Shown: one piece after another, positions 8,819 to 17,075 of the stretch
How positions within the stretch are numbered: position 1 is the first letter of the stretch
How the letters are laid out: each line of letters begins with the position of its first letter
NCBI GenBank assembly: GCA_017458675.1
Contig: JAFTAM010000063.1
Location: 1-49,439, forward strand
Direction: 5' to 3'
Length of the DNA stretch: 49,439 nucleotides
Source: a bacterium
GTDB taxonomy: Bacteria; Vulcanimicrobiota; Xenobia; Xenobiales; Xenobiaceae
Notes under the pieces: model-generated
Told to the model about the DNA's origin: nothing
Databases searched by the model: none
What the model saw: only the letters and a program-made list of their open reading frames with translations
Program-made: the position numbers and the translations under genes

Positions 8819-9550
8819 TTGCAGATAGATATCATCACTCTCTTTCCGGAGATGTTCGCGCCTCTCTTTACCAGCATCCCCGCCCAGGCCCAGAAGAAGG
8901 GACTGCTGGAACTGCGTCTGATCGATCTGCGCTCTTACGGAACGGGCCGCCACTATCAGACCGACGACGTACCCTACGGAGGCGGCTGCGGCATGGTCAT
9001 GCAGCCCGAGCCGCTGAGCCGGGCCATAAAATACGCCGACAGCGACCCTGAAAAGCCGGCTCATGTAATCTTTTTGTCTCCCCAGGGACAGACCTTCACT
9101 CAGAAAAAAGCCGAAGAGCTGGCCGCCCTGCCCCATCTGACCATGATCTGCGGCCACTACGAGGGCATTGACGAGCGTATTCTGCAAAAATACGTCCATG
9201 AAGAAATTTCCGTCGGCGACTTCGTGCTTTCCGGCGGCGAACTGGCCTCCATGATCGTGGCCGACGCCGTCGTCAGACTAATTCCCGGCGCTATAGACGC
9301 TCAGTCGGCAGCCGAGGAATCCTTTTCCAGCGGAATTTTAGACCATCCCCACTACACCCGTCCCGAGGTCTTTGAGGAAATGGCGGTTCCTCCGGTTCTG
9401 CTTTCCGGAGATCACAAAAAGATCGCTCTCTGGCGGCGTCGGCAGGCCCTCCTGGCCACCGCCCGCAAAAGGCCCGATCTGCTGGCGAGTTATCCTTTAA
9501 GCCAAGAGGATAAGAAGCTTTTAAAGGAAGAAGGCTTCAGCCTTTCCTGA
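8819..9550 (+). CDS. trmD: tRNA (guanine-N1-)-methyltransferase TrmD
   Basis: SPOUT-class knotted methyltransferase making m1G37 in tRNAs, which prevents frameshifting. It uses a TTG start 3 nt after the rimM stop, giving the family start MQIDIITLFPEMF. The family motifs YGGGCGMVMQPEPL, FLSPQGQTFTQ, ICGHYEGIDERIL and GDFVLSGGELA are all present, including the Asp and SAM-pocket loop. 243 aa is typical. The SD would lie inside the end of rimM. Confidence 0.96.
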   Translation: MQIDIITLFPEMFAPLFTSIPAQAQKKGLLELRLIDLRSYGTGRHYQTDDVPYGGGCGMVMQPEPLSRAIKYADSDPEKPAHVIFLSPQGQTFTQKKAEELAALPHLTMICGHYEGIDERILQKYVHEEISVGDFVLSGGELASMIVADAVVRLIPGAIDAQSAAEESFSSGILDHPHYTRPEVFEEMAVPPVLLSGDHKKIALWRRRQALLATARKRPDLLASYPLSQEDKKLLKEEGFSLS

Positions 9551-9637
9551 GGAGACGTCAAAGGCGCCGGCAGGCCTTTCATTTCATCTTGACCTCCGCC
9601 GCCCCGGCCAGGCATAGCGTCCCGAGCCGCCGAGCCG

Positions 9638-9727
9638 TCATCCTGAGCCTCAAAATTGTCATCCTGAGCCAAAAGCGAAGGCTCTTTCTATGAAACAGAG
9701 CGGCAGATTTTTCGCTGCGCTAAGATG
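9638..9727. repeat. Dispersed palindromic repeat, degenerate copies
   Basis: A short GTCATCCTGAGCC fragment (about 9638) is followed by a full but decayed unit (9658-9727) with GTCATCCTGAGCC...GCGAAGGCTCTTT and AGATTTTTCGCTGCGC arms. It lies between trmD and the rplS promoter. Confidence 0.65.
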
Positions 9728-9840
9728 GGGTCTGCGGCGGACGCAGGTTTTGTGCTTTGCTGAGCGGGACGGATGTGCAGACAGCGAACAGACCGTCAAA
9801 GACAAAATATTTAAATTCCTCTCCTAAATTGAATCAAGCC

Positions 9841-9869
9841 TTGCTTTTATGAGGGGAGTTTGCTAAAAT
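9841..9869 (+). promoter_or_regulatory. Strong sigma70-type promoter for rplS
   Basis: TTGCTT (9841-9846) and TAAAAT (9864-9869) have a 17-bp spacer, about 118 bp upstream of rplS. L19 can thus be expressed independently of rimM-trmD. Confidence 0.7.
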
Positions 9870-9887
9870 AGTTACCGTTCTGTTTGA

Positions 9888-9940
9888 ATGGTTTATTTGA
9901 GCAGACTTACGGCCAACAGGGAACTTTAAAGTTAAACCAT
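9888..9940 (+). promoter_or_regulatory. Structured rplS leader, candidate L19 leader
   Basis: ATGGTTTA (9888-9895) is perfectly complementary to TAAACCAT (9933-9940) and would close a 37-nt domain within the roughly 110-nt leader. Ribosomal protein L19 leaders are known autoregulatory RNAs in other bacteria. Whether this one belongs to that family is inference from position and stem only. Confidence 0.4.
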
Positions 9941-9986
9941 CCCCAGTGGCACAGTTAAAGATTCGTTTAAGAGAAGGATATCCGTC

Positions 9987-10337
9987 ATGGATCTTATCAA
10001 AAGTATTGAGAGTGATCAGTTAAAAAAAGAGTTCCCCGCCTTCGGCCCCGGCGACACCGTAAAAGCTTGGTTAAAGGTTATTGAAGGCGGCAAAGAGCGC
10101 GCTCAGGCTTTCGAGGGTGTCTGCATCAAGAGAGGCAACTCCGGAATTAAAGAATCCTTCACTCTTCGCAAAATTTCCGGCGGCGTCGGCGTAGAGAGAA
10201 CCATTCTGGTTCACAGCCCCCGCTTAGCCAAAGTTGAAGTACTCCGTCACGGTGCGGTCCGCCGCGCCCGTCTGTTCTATCTGCGCGACCTCGTCGGCAA
10301 GAAGGCCCGCGTAAAGGAAAAGAGAGTCAACAAATAG
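9987..10337 (+). CDS. rplS: 50S ribosomal protein L19
   Basis: Large-subunit protein at the 30S-50S interface. The motifs [28 protein letters not shown] and [36 protein letters not shown] match the family. 116 aa is the normal length. AAGGA sits about 8 nt upstream of the ATG. It has its own promoter and leader. Confidence 0.97.
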   Translation: MDLIKSIESDQLKKEFPAFGPGDTVKAWLKVIEGGKERAQAFEGVCIKRGNSGIKESFTLRKISGGVGVERTILVHSPRLAKVEVLRHGAVRRARLFYLRDLVGKKARVKEKRVNK

Positions 10338-10407
10338 GATTGCTGAGGCTATATAAAGCGTCAGGCGCCAAAATGCTGTTGATGTTATGCAGCCTCGCAT
10401 ACAGGTT

Positions 10408-10437
10408 GCCCCTATTGCTGCCTTCAGCTGTAGGGGC
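10408..10437 (+). terminator. Hairpin after rplS
   Basis: GCCCCTA (10408-10414) pairs with TAGGGGC (10431-10437). The trailing GCTTTAGTTT is only moderately U-rich, so termination may be partial. Confidence 0.35.
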
Positions 10438-10472
10438 GCTTTAGTTTAAGCGCAAAATTGAGGGAAAACGCT

Positions 10473-11069
10473 TTGGAAGAAGCCTATTTGATATATATAC
10501 TTTATTTTCTGGTGCTGCTGCGCATTGGGGTCAACTGCTGCCACGGCAGACTGTCGTTTCAATGGTACAATCTCAGCAAGGAATACCTCGATTCCTTTAT
10601 CGCCGCAGGTATTGTAGCCATACTGCTGATAACTTTCGTGGCCCGCAGCTTCTATATACCCTCTCAATCCATGGTTCCCACTCTTCTGGTCAAGGACTAT
10701 CTGCTGGTGGACCGCTTCAGCTACAATTTCGCCAAGCCCTCGCGCGGAGAGGTCATCGTCTTCCGCCCCCCGGAAAACGTTTCCAAAAACTTCTTCATTA
10801 AACGCGTCGTAGCCGTCGAGCATGACATTGTTGAGGTCAGCGAAGGCAGTCTCTACATCAACGGACTCAAGGTTGACGATCCGCACAAAAAAGAACCGAT
10901 AGAAAGCGATTTCCCGGCCTACAGAGTGCCGGAAGGCTGCATCTTCGTCATGGGCGACAACCGCAACAATTCCGACGATTCCCGCTATTGGGGACCTCTG
11001 CCCCTGGAAAACGTGGTAGGCAAGGCCTTTGTCATATTCTGGCCGATATCGCGCTGGGGACTTTTATAG
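10473..11069 (+). CDS. lepB: Signal peptidase I
   Basis: Membrane serine protease that removes signal peptides from Sec and Tat substrates. I choose the TTG at 10473, since AGGGA lies 8 nt upstream; an in-frame TTG 15 nt earlier lacks an SD. In the 198-aa product, hydrophobic segments precede YIPSQSMVPTL (nucleophile Ser66). The general base Lys110 lies in FFIKRVVA and the conserved GDNRNNSDDSRYWGPL follows. An additional hydrophobic helix at the very N-terminus suggests two TM segments. It sits between rplS and rbgA, a common order in several phyla. Confidence 0.93.
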   Translation: MEEAYLIYILYFLVLLRIGVNCCHGRLSFQWYNLSKEYLDSFIAAGIVAILLITFVARSFYIPSQSMVPTLLVKDYLLVDRFSYNFAKPSRGEVIVFRPPENVSKNFFIKRVVAVEHDIVEVSEGSLYINGLKVDDPHKKEPIESDFPAYRVPEGCIFVMGDNRNNSDDSRYWGPLPLENVVGKAFVIFWPISRWGLL

Positions 11070-11084
11070 CGATAATTTTTCAGC

Positions 11085-11117
11085 AGCGGTCGCTTAACGG
11101 GACCGCTTATTTTTTTA
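11085..11117 (+). terminator. Rho-independent terminator after lepB
   Basis: AGCGGTC (11085-11091) pairs with GACCGCT (11101-11107), followed by TATTTTTTT. It lies 15 bp after the lepB stop. Confidence 0.75.
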
Positions 11118-11145
11118 CTTTACAGACAAATTCAAGGCGGCAGAT

Positions 11146-12264
11146 ATGGAAGAAGAAAACAGCTCGGCTCCGACCCTGGGCTATTCCTGGTTTCCCGGGC
11201 ACATGCGCAAGGCTATGCGCCAGCTCGATGAGCATCTGGACCTGGCCGATATCGTTCTTTTGGTCATGGACGCCCGCATCCCCGCCTCCTCGCGTCAGCC
11301 GGAGCTGGAGGAAATGCTGAAAAAGCGCCAGAAGGAGACGATTATCGTCCTCAATAAGAGCGATCTGGCCGACGAAGCGGAAACCAAGCGCTGGCTCGCC
11401 TGGTTCAAGGCTCAGAATACGGCCGCCGTGGCCATGCGCTCCGTAAACGGCAAGGGCGCAGGGCCTCTGGAAAGCGCTATTGCCCAGGTCCGCAGAAAGG
11501 TGCAGGAAAAGCGCCGGGCCAAGGGACTGCGTCCCCGCGATCCCCGTTTAATCGTGGCGGGAATTCCCAACGTGGGCAAGTCTTCGCTGCTCAACCGCCT
11601 GGCCGGTTCGGTGAGAGCCAAAACCGGCGCCCGGCCCGGGGTAACCCGCGGCAATCAGTGGGTGGGCGTTCCCGGCTGCTGGCAGATCCTCGACTCTCCC
11701 GGCATTTTATATCCGCGCATAGACAACGAGAATATCCTCACCGCTCTGGCGGCGGCCAGCTGCGTCAAGCACGACGCCATTCCTCTGGAACTGGTGGGCG
11801 CTAAGCTGCTGCAGAAGCTTTTAATTTTAGGCAAAACCGACGGCCTGCTCGACGAAAGCCTAAAAAAGGCCCGGAAAGAAACGGCAGCCTCAGCTCCCGC
11901 CGAAGAACTGCTGGCGGAATTCTGCCGTTCAAAGGGCTTTTATCTGAACGGACAGGAGCCCGATTTAATCAGAGGCTCGCGCTTCGTCCTCAAGGCCTTT
12001 GCCCAGGGTGAAATCGGCAGAGTCACTCTGGAAAAGGCTCCGGCGCTTCCCGATCCGGCAGCCTCTGAAGCCAAAACACCCGACGCTTCCGAAGCGCCTC
12101 CCGCAGCTGCCGCTCCCGCAGACAGCCGAACTGCCGCCGCGGCCGGCAGCCAAACCTCAGCCTCTGCGTCCTCAAAGACAGCGCCTCCCCCAACGGCAAA
12201 ACGGAGAACAACTCTGGCCTCCTTGGCTTCCCGCAGCTCCGACGGCGGCCGTCGGCGCAGATAA
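11146..12264 (+). CDS. rbgA: Ribosome biogenesis GTPase YlqF/RbgA
   Basis: Circularly permuted GTPase acting late in 50S assembly. SWFPGHMRKAMRQL at the N-terminus is the family signature. The G motifs appear in permuted order: NKSD (G4, 70-73), then GIPNVGKSSLLN (G1, 139-150), GVTRGNQW (G2) and DSPG (G3, 183-186). After about residue 290 the protein changes to a low-complexity Ala/Ser/Pro/Thr tail of some 75 residues ending in DGGRRRR. This is absent from typical family members (about 285 aa) and may be an RNA- or ribosome-contacting extension. rnhB begins 6 nt after its stop, so they are co-transcribed. Confidence 0.93.
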   Translation: MEEENSSAPTLGYSWFPGHMRKAMRQLDEHLDLADIVLLVMDARIPASSRQPELEEMLKKRQKETIIVLNKSDLADEAETKRWLAWFKAQNTAAVAMRSVNGKGAGPLESAIAQVRRKVQEKRRAKGLRPRDPRLIVAGIPNVGKSSLLNRLAGSVRAKTGARPGVTRGNQWVGVPGCWQILDSPGILYPRIDNENILTALAAASCVKHDAIPLELVGAKLLQKLLILGKTDGLLDESLKKARKETAASAPAEELLAEFCRSKGFYLNGQEPDLIRGSRFVLKAFAQGEIGRVTLEKAPALPDPAASEAKTPDASEAPPAAAAPADSRTAAAAGSQTSASASSKTAPPPTAKRRTTLASLASRSSDGGRRRR

Positions 12265-12270
12265 CAGGCC

Positions 12271-13044
12271 ATGATCTCGCTCTCTTACGTTTTAAAACAT
12301 CTGCCTGTCTCCGCTTCTTTCGAAGAGAGTCTCCGCCTCCTGCCTGAGGCTGAGGAATGGTTCAAAATCGAGCACGAACGCCTGCAGAAGCTGTACGGTT
12401 TTCAGGAAAGCCTCTGCAGCGAAGGCTGCGCCGGCTGCGACGAAGCCGGACGCGGGCCGCTGGCCGGTCCGGTCGCGGCGGCGGCCGTTATTCTGGAAGG
12501 ACGCCCCTGGATCCCCGGTCTGAACGACTCTAAACGGATTTCCGAAAACGACCGGGAAATTATTTTCGACTGGATCAAAGCTAAAGCCGACGCCTGGCAT
12601 ATCGAAACGCTCAATCTGGCGGAGATCGAAAGCCTCAATATACGCGGCGCGGCCCTGGAAGGCATGAAGCGCTCTGTTGAAGCCATAGCTTCTCAAAAAA
12701 ATGTCAGACTGGCCTTAATCGACGGGAATGCCTTAATCCCCGGACTTTCCCGGCCGCAGCAAGCGATCGTCAAAGGCGACGCCCGCGTCCCCGCTATAGC
12801 GGCGGCTTCAATTCTGGCCAAAGTCAGCCGCGACCGAATTATGCTGGAAATAGACAAGAACTATCCGCATTACGGCTTCGCTGCCAACAAGGGCTACGGA
12901 ACCGCCGAGCATCTCGAAGCCCTGCAGCGCTTCGGCCCCTGTCCCTGGCACCGCCGCTCCTTCGGCCCGGTCAAAAAAATTCTCCAGGAACGCGAACACG
13001 GCGGCGCGCCAGTTCCGGCTCCCGGTCAGATTGAGCTTTTCTGA
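12271..13044 (+). CDS. rnhB: Ribonuclease HII
   Basis: Removes ribonucleotides embedded in DNA and cleaves RNA in hybrids. The catalytic start GCDEAGRGPLAGPV gives Asp57 and Glu58; the third acidic residue is in ALIDGNALIPG. KVSRDRIMLEIDKNYPHYGFAANKGYGT and HRRSFGPVK are intact. The first 50 residues form an N-terminal helical extension found in some RNase HII proteins. Coupled to rbgA (6-nt gap). Confidence 0.95.
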   Translation: MISLSYVLKHLPVSASFEESLRLLPEAEEWFKIEHERLQKLYGFQESLCSEGCAGCDEAGRGPLAGPVAAAAVILEGRPWIPGLNDSKRISENDREIIFDWIKAKADAWHIETLNLAEIESLNIRGAALEGMKRSVEAIASQKNVRLALIDGNALIPGLSRPQQAIVKGDARVPAIAAASILAKVSRDRIMLEIDKNYPHYGFAANKGYGTAEHLEALQRFGPCPWHRRSFGPVKKILQEREHGGAPVPAPGQIELF

Positions 13045-13145
13045 TACGCCTCTTCCGCAGTCCTCAGCAGTCGTTCCAAGGACAGCGAAGAATATTTCCC
13101 CTGTTTCCAAGCGCCTTCGCAAAAAGCTCAGGATAACGCAAAACA

Positions 13146-13210
13146 TGTCATTCTGAGCGCAGCGAAGAATCTATCAAATAAAGCTCCTTCGCCAAAGGCT
13201 CAGGATGACA
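13146..13210. repeat. Dispersed palindromic repeat, near-complete unit
   Basis: Good copy in the orientation TGTCATTCTGAGCGCAGCGA...CTCCTTCGCCAAAGGCTCAG, 65 bp, with a truncated half unit (GTCATTGAGCAGCGGAGA) just after at about 13218. It fills the gap between rnhB and the recombinase gene. Confidence 0.85.
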
Positions 13211-13335
13211 AAAAAACATGTCATTGAGCAGCGGAGACTATTCAAAGCGGCAAAGAAGGCCTGCCGAGCCCTTTTGTCTAAAATATAAGTCTATGCCGCA
13301 CACGGCGGCCCCGCTTTGCAAAGAAAGAAAAAGCC

Positions 13336-14301
13336 ATGAATCAAGACAGCTCAACTCAAACTCCCGCTCAGGAAAATCCCGGCCAGGCTGAATTTGAAAG
13401 AAGCCGCGGCTGGTATGTGGACGAATATCTGCAGTTTCTGTCCGTTGAAAAGAACCTTGCCAAACGCACTATCATCGAATACCGCGACGATTTGGAGCTG
13501 TTTTTTGAATTTTTCAAGCCCATGCTGGCCGAAGGCCTGACCTTAGATAAGATCGATAACCGCACAGTCCGCGAATTTCTCACCTTTCTGAAACTGGAAC
13601 ACGGCTATACAGCCGTAGGTCTGAACCGCAAGATCGCCGCTCTGAGAGGCTACTTCCATTTTCTGGAGCAGGAAAAGCATATCGCCTCTTCGCCCATGAA
13701 CGCCGTGCTCAACGCCAAAAAAGGCTTTACGCTGCCCAAAGTTCTCAGCCAGTCCGATATGGATATTCTGCTGACTTTTGTCCACAACCGGGCCCGGCAG
13801 AGCTGCGACTGGAAGGATTACCGCGACGCCGCTGTTATTGAGCTCTTTTATGCTACCGGCATGCGTCTGGCCGAACTCAGCGCCTTAAACAACGTCGATA
13901 TCAACTTTGACGATTACAGCCTGCGTCTGCTGGGAAAGGGCAATAAGCAGCGCATAGCCTTTATGAATCAGTCTGCCTGCGAGGCCCTTCAGGAATACAT
14001 TAAAGTTCGTCCCAAGTCCAAGTCCCCGGCGGTCTTTTTAAACCGCTTCCTGCAGCGCTTTTCCCGGCGCGGCATTGAGATCATGTTCGATAAGGTCAAG
14101 GAAGAAGCGGGAGTTTTCAAGGACGCCTCTCCCCACACCCTGCGCCATTCCTTTGCCACCCATCTTCTGGAAAACGGGGCCGACGTCGTCACCATCAAAG
14201 AACTTTTGGGCCACGCCAACCTGGCCACTACTCAGATTTATACCAACCTGTCCAGAGCTCATATGCGCGAAGTATATGACGAAAAGCATCCCCGCCGCTG
14301 A
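13336..14301 (+). CDS. xerD: Tyrosine recombinase, XerC/XerD type
   Basis: Site-specific recombinase that probably resolves chromosome dimers at dif. The N-terminal SAM-like DNA-binding domain spans about 25-115 (YLQFLSVEKNLAKRTIIEYR). The catalytic domain has Arg177 (TGMRLAEL), Lys201, His267 and Arg270 (PHTLRHSFATHLL), His293 (LGHANLATTQIYT) and the nucleophile Tyr302. 321 aa. XerC and XerD cannot be told apart from one sequence; the pattern is housekeeping rather than phage integrase. It sits 31 bp before the next gene, likely one operon. Confidence 0.85.
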   Translation: MNQDSSTQTPAQENPGQAEFERSRGWYVDEYLQFLSVEKNLAKRTIIEYRDDLELFFEFFKPMLAEGLTLDKIDNRTVREFLTFLKLEHGYTAVGLNRKIAALRGYFHFLEQEKHIASSPMNAVLNAKKGFTLPKVLSQSDMDILLTFVHNRARQSCDWKDYRDAAVIELFYATGMRLAELSALNNVDINFDDYSLRLLGKGNKQRIAFMNQSACEALQEYIKVRPKSKSPAVFLNRFLQRFSRRGIEIMFDKVKEEAGVFKDASPHTLRHSFATHLLENGADVVTIKELLGHANLATTQIYTNLSRAHMREVYDEKHPRR

Positions 14302-14331
14302 CCGCCGTCTTAGTTAAAGGAAACTGCGCTC

Positions 14332-15645
14332 ATGGATTACTTTCAAAGCTTTCAGCCTCCCGAACACGATCCCAACAGCTGGCAGACCCGCCGGGATTTC
14401 TCCTGGGACATTCTGCGCTTCATTATAGAAGGCAATTCGCCCATAGATATTCAGGCCCTGACCATCGCCGACCGCTCCGAAGCCCACAGGTTTCTGCTCA
14501 GCTACGGTTACAATCTCAACGATCCCCAGGATCGCAATACCCTGGAAGATATCTTCAACGAATCCGTACGCTTTATCAAGACTTATTTCAGCCGCGGCCA
14601 CAGCGCCCGTCCCTCGTATCTGGCCATTCCCTCGGAGATAGAGCGCTTAAACGATCTCCGCGACCTCTTAGTCTGGGCCTCTGGACCGCGCAGCCGCGAT
14701 CAGCAGGCCTGGGCCTGCGCGATTCTGCGGATCATGCACACCATCCACCATATAGACAACACTATGAGGGTGGAGTTCTTCTATCAGATTAAGCAGCAGA
14801 TTCTCAGCCGTTTCAAAACCAACATCGTCGAAAAGGACGGACAGGTTATTTTAGGGACCGGTCCTTTGTCCGTGCCTCTCTACGGCATTTTTTACAAGGA
14901 AGAAAAGACCCGCGACAGCCTGATCTTCAAGCTGCTCCACAAGCCCAAAAACGTGGCTGAAAAGATTCACGATCGCCTGGGCGTCAAATTGGTCACCCAC
15001 AACCGCCTGGACGTCATCAGAGCTTTATATTACCTTTACAGCCGCAATATCATAACTTTTGCCAACCTCACCCCGGGACGCAGCCGCAATACCCTTCTCG
15101 ATATGCAGAAATTCGAGCCCATCTTCAAGGAGATGTTCCGCTGCTTTTCCGTCGGCGACGAAGAAGCCCAGAAAGAATTTCTGGAAAAAACCGCCGCCCG
15201 TCTCAAGGATATTCCCCCTGAAGAGGACAGTAAGCTGACCGCCAACCGCGCCCAATACAACCCCTCCTCCAGCTCGGATTATCAGTCGCTGCAGTTTACG
15301 GTCCAGCAGCTGGTCAAGCTGGAGAACCCCGGCTTCTTCAAGACCAGGCGCATGCGCGTGCAGCTGGAAAAATACCATTTAGGCCCCGACCTCGAGGGGC
15401 TGCTCCAGGAGCTGGAAGGCCCGGGCGCGGAAAAAGAAGTTCGCCTGCTCTTCCCGCTGGAGGTGCAGATTATCGACAAAGACAACTACCTGCAGAGCAT
15501 TGAGGGCACCGCCTCCCACGAAGCCTACAAGCAGCGCCAGCAGGATCTGGCCTGTCTGCGCGTTCTGGCCGGCCTCTTTGCCCTCCATCCCGAGATCGAT
15601 CCCAGGGTAAAGCAAAGCGAGAACCTCAGCCTGCCCCTTTTATAG
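14332..15645 (+). CDS. TIGR04552-like protein with diverged RelA/SpoT synthetase signature
   Basis: 437 aa, AAGGA 9 nt upstream of ATG. No signal peptide or membrane segment. The middle reads like the (p)ppGpp synthetase fold. LHKPKNVAEKIHDRLGVKLV (about 209-228) aligns with the 'RxKxxxSIxxKM...DLxGxR' stretch of RelA/SpoT. HNRLDVIRALYYLY matches the following helix. LEVQIIDKDNYLQSIEG (380s) aligns with the 'VEVQIRT...AExG' strand carrying the catalytic Glu, followed by TASHEAYKQRQ like 'AAHWxYK'. The sequence as a whole resembles the uncharacterised TIGR04552 family. Activity is uncertain because the basic ATP-binding positions are not clearly conserved. Confidence 0.6.
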   Translation: MDYFQSFQPPEHDPNSWQTRRDFSWDILRFIIEGNSPIDIQALTIADRSEAHRFLLSYGYNLNDPQDRNTLEDIFNESVRFIKTYFSRGHSARPSYLAIPSEIERLNDLRDLLVWASGPRSRDQQAWACAILRIMHTIHHIDNTMRVEFFYQIKQQILSRFKTNIVEKDGQVILGTGPLSVPLYGIFYKEEKTRDSLIFKLLHKPKNVAEKIHDRLGVKLVTHNRLDVIRALYYLYSRNIITFANLTPGRSRNTLLDMQKFEPIFKEMFRCFSVGDEEAQKEFLEKTAARLKDIPPEEDSKLTANRAQYNPSSSSDYQSLQFTVQQLVKLENPGFFKTRRMRVQLEKYHLGPDLEGLLQELEGPGAEKEVRLLFPLEVQIIDKDNYLQSIEGTASHEAYKQRQQDLACLRVLAGLFALHPEIDPRVKQSENLSLPLL

Positions 15646-15744
15646 GCTTAACAGACCCGCGCCGCCCCCACAGTTCGCAGCCGGGTCTGTATCTGCGCCC
15701 GGCGCTACGCCCCGCTTTATTTATTATCCAGAGCCCTCTTTATT

Positions 15745-15814
15745 TGTCATCCTGAGCCCATCGGGCGAAGGATCTTTCATTTTAACAGGCATAGATTCTT
15801 CGCTCAGGGGATGA
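15745..15814. repeat. Dispersed palindromic repeat, full unit
   Basis: GTCATCCTGAGCCCATCGGG, then CGAAGGATCTTTCATTTTAA, CAGGCATAGATTCTTCGCTC. The distal arm is damaged (AGGGGATGAGG instead of AGAATGACA). It lies between convergent genes. Confidence 0.85.
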
Positions 15815-15865
15815 GGCCATTTTCTTAGACGCCTTAAGCAAGCGGAACAGACGTTTGTCCGCGCT

Positions 15866-16960
15866 TTACATTTTTATAGCCTTAACCGTATCTGAAGTGT
15901 ATTTAATGCCTTCCGTAAGCCTTTCTATTTCCGCATTGCCGATACAGGCTTGGCGCGAGGATACCACTTCATAGCCGTCCCATCCGTTTTTACGCATGAC
16001 CTCTTTGAACTCGCCGTACGACATCGCTCCGCCCAGGCATTCGCCCAGCAGAAGCGGATGCGAATTGATTTCCTCCGGGACCTTTTTGTCTGCAAAGATA
16101 TCGCTGAAATAGAGCATGCCGCCCTCTTTAAGCACCCGCCTTATTTCTGAAAATACTTTTTCTTTATCCGGCGAGAGATTGATCACGCAGTTGGAGATCA
16201 CCACGTCGACAGAACCGTCTTTAATGCCGGCCGCAGCCAGGTCCTCAATGCGGCCCTTAATGAACCTGACATTGGAAAATCCCCATTTATCCGCCATTTC
16301 ATCCTTATATTTTTCGGCCACGGCGAGCTGGTCGTCATTCATGTCAACGCCAATGACTTCACCGGTGGGACCCGCAAGCTTTGAAGCCACATAAACGTCT
16401 CTGCCGGTCCCGCAGCCCAGATCCAGCACGGTGCGGCCGCTCAGACCGTCCGGAATCGGCGAACCGCAGCCGTAATAGCGCTCATTGATTTCATCCGGAA
16501 TCTCCGCTGCTATTTTCTTCACCTGATCCGACAATGCGCTGACGGGACAGCAGCATACCGACGAGGCCAGCTGTCCGCCCTTATTTAAGGTCAGGTCGGA
16601 ATAATATTGCTTTACGCTTTCATATATTTCATGCTTTTTGTCGCTCATTCCCTTTTTCGTCTCCCTTTTATCTCCCTCCGGAGCAGATAACCCGGTTATC
16701 TCGGCAATCGCTTTCACGGCCCTTTGCGCTCCGGCCTCAGATACGGAATAATACATCCATTTGCCGTCTTTTCTCCCTTTAACGATCCCTGCATCGCAAA
16801 GTATCTTCATATGGTGAGACAGCGTCGACTGGCCGATCCGCAAATCTTCCAGAAGAACGCAGGCGCACTTCTCCGAATCCCGCAGAAGCTGTAAAATGCG
16901 AATTCTGTTGACGTCGTCAAAGGCTCTGAAAATCTTGACCGCAGTATGACTGTCTATCAT
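15866..16960 (-). CDS. arsM: ArsR-type repressor fused to arsenite methyltransferase (ArsM-like)
   Basis: 364 aa starting at the ATG of MIDSHTAVKIF; GAGGA 6 nt upstream selects it over an ATG four codons earlier. Residues 1-90 are an ArsR winged helix with a metal-site pair CAC (Cys32, Cys34) and recognition helix QSTLSHHMKILCDAGIV. Residues 105 onward are an As(III) S-adenosylmethionine methyltransferase. The three catalytic cysteine sites are intact: CCC at 136-138, NCVINL (Cys258) and GECLGGA (Cys308). The SAM motif is DLGCGTGRD. The usual C-terminal ArsM domain of about 80-100 residues is missing: the protein stops soon after EIERLTEGIKYTS. One chain could sense and methylate arsenite. 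The operator upstream implies autoregulation. Confidence 0.85.
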   Translation of the reverse strand: MIDSHTAVKIFRAFDDVNRIRILQLLRDSEKCACVLLEDLRIGQSTLSHHMKILCDAGIVKGRKDGKWMYYSVSEAGAQRAVKAIAEITGLSAPEGDKRETKKGMSDKKHEIYESVKQYYSDLTLNKGGQLASSVCCCPVSALSDQVKKIAAEIPDEINERYYGCGSPIPDGLSGRTVLDLGCGTGRDVYVASKLAGPTGEVIGVDMNDDQLAVAEKYKDEMADKWGFSNVRFIKGRIEDLAAAGIKDGSVDVVISNCVINLSPDKEKVFSEIRRVLKEGGMLYFSDIFADKKVPEEINSHPLLLGECLGGAMSYGEFKEVMRKNGWDGYEVVSSRQACIGNAEIERLTEGIKYTSDTVKAIKM

Positions 16961-16982
16961 ATTATTCCTCATATCTAAATTT

Positions 16983-17023
16983 ATCGATATATGGATAATA
17001 GATTATATATCGATGTTTGTCAA
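16983..17023 (-). promoter_or_regulatory. Promoter with overlapping ArsR-type operator
   Basis: On the minus strand TTGACA (17023-17018) and TATTAT (17000-16995) are separated by 17 bp. A perfect 10-bp inverted repeat ATCGATATAT (16983-16992)/ATATATCGAT (17005-17014), 12 bp apart, spans the -10 and spacer. It is the expected arrangement for repression by the fused ArsR domain. Confidence 0.75.
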
Positions 17024-17075
17024 TACGTTCAGACAAAATAACTGCGCATCAAAACCGCCATCCAAACATAACCGC

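Noticed and set aside
10338..10457. SRP RNA or other ncRNA between rplS and lepB
   Set aside because: The conserved SRP loop is missing; the hairpin is better read as a weak terminator.
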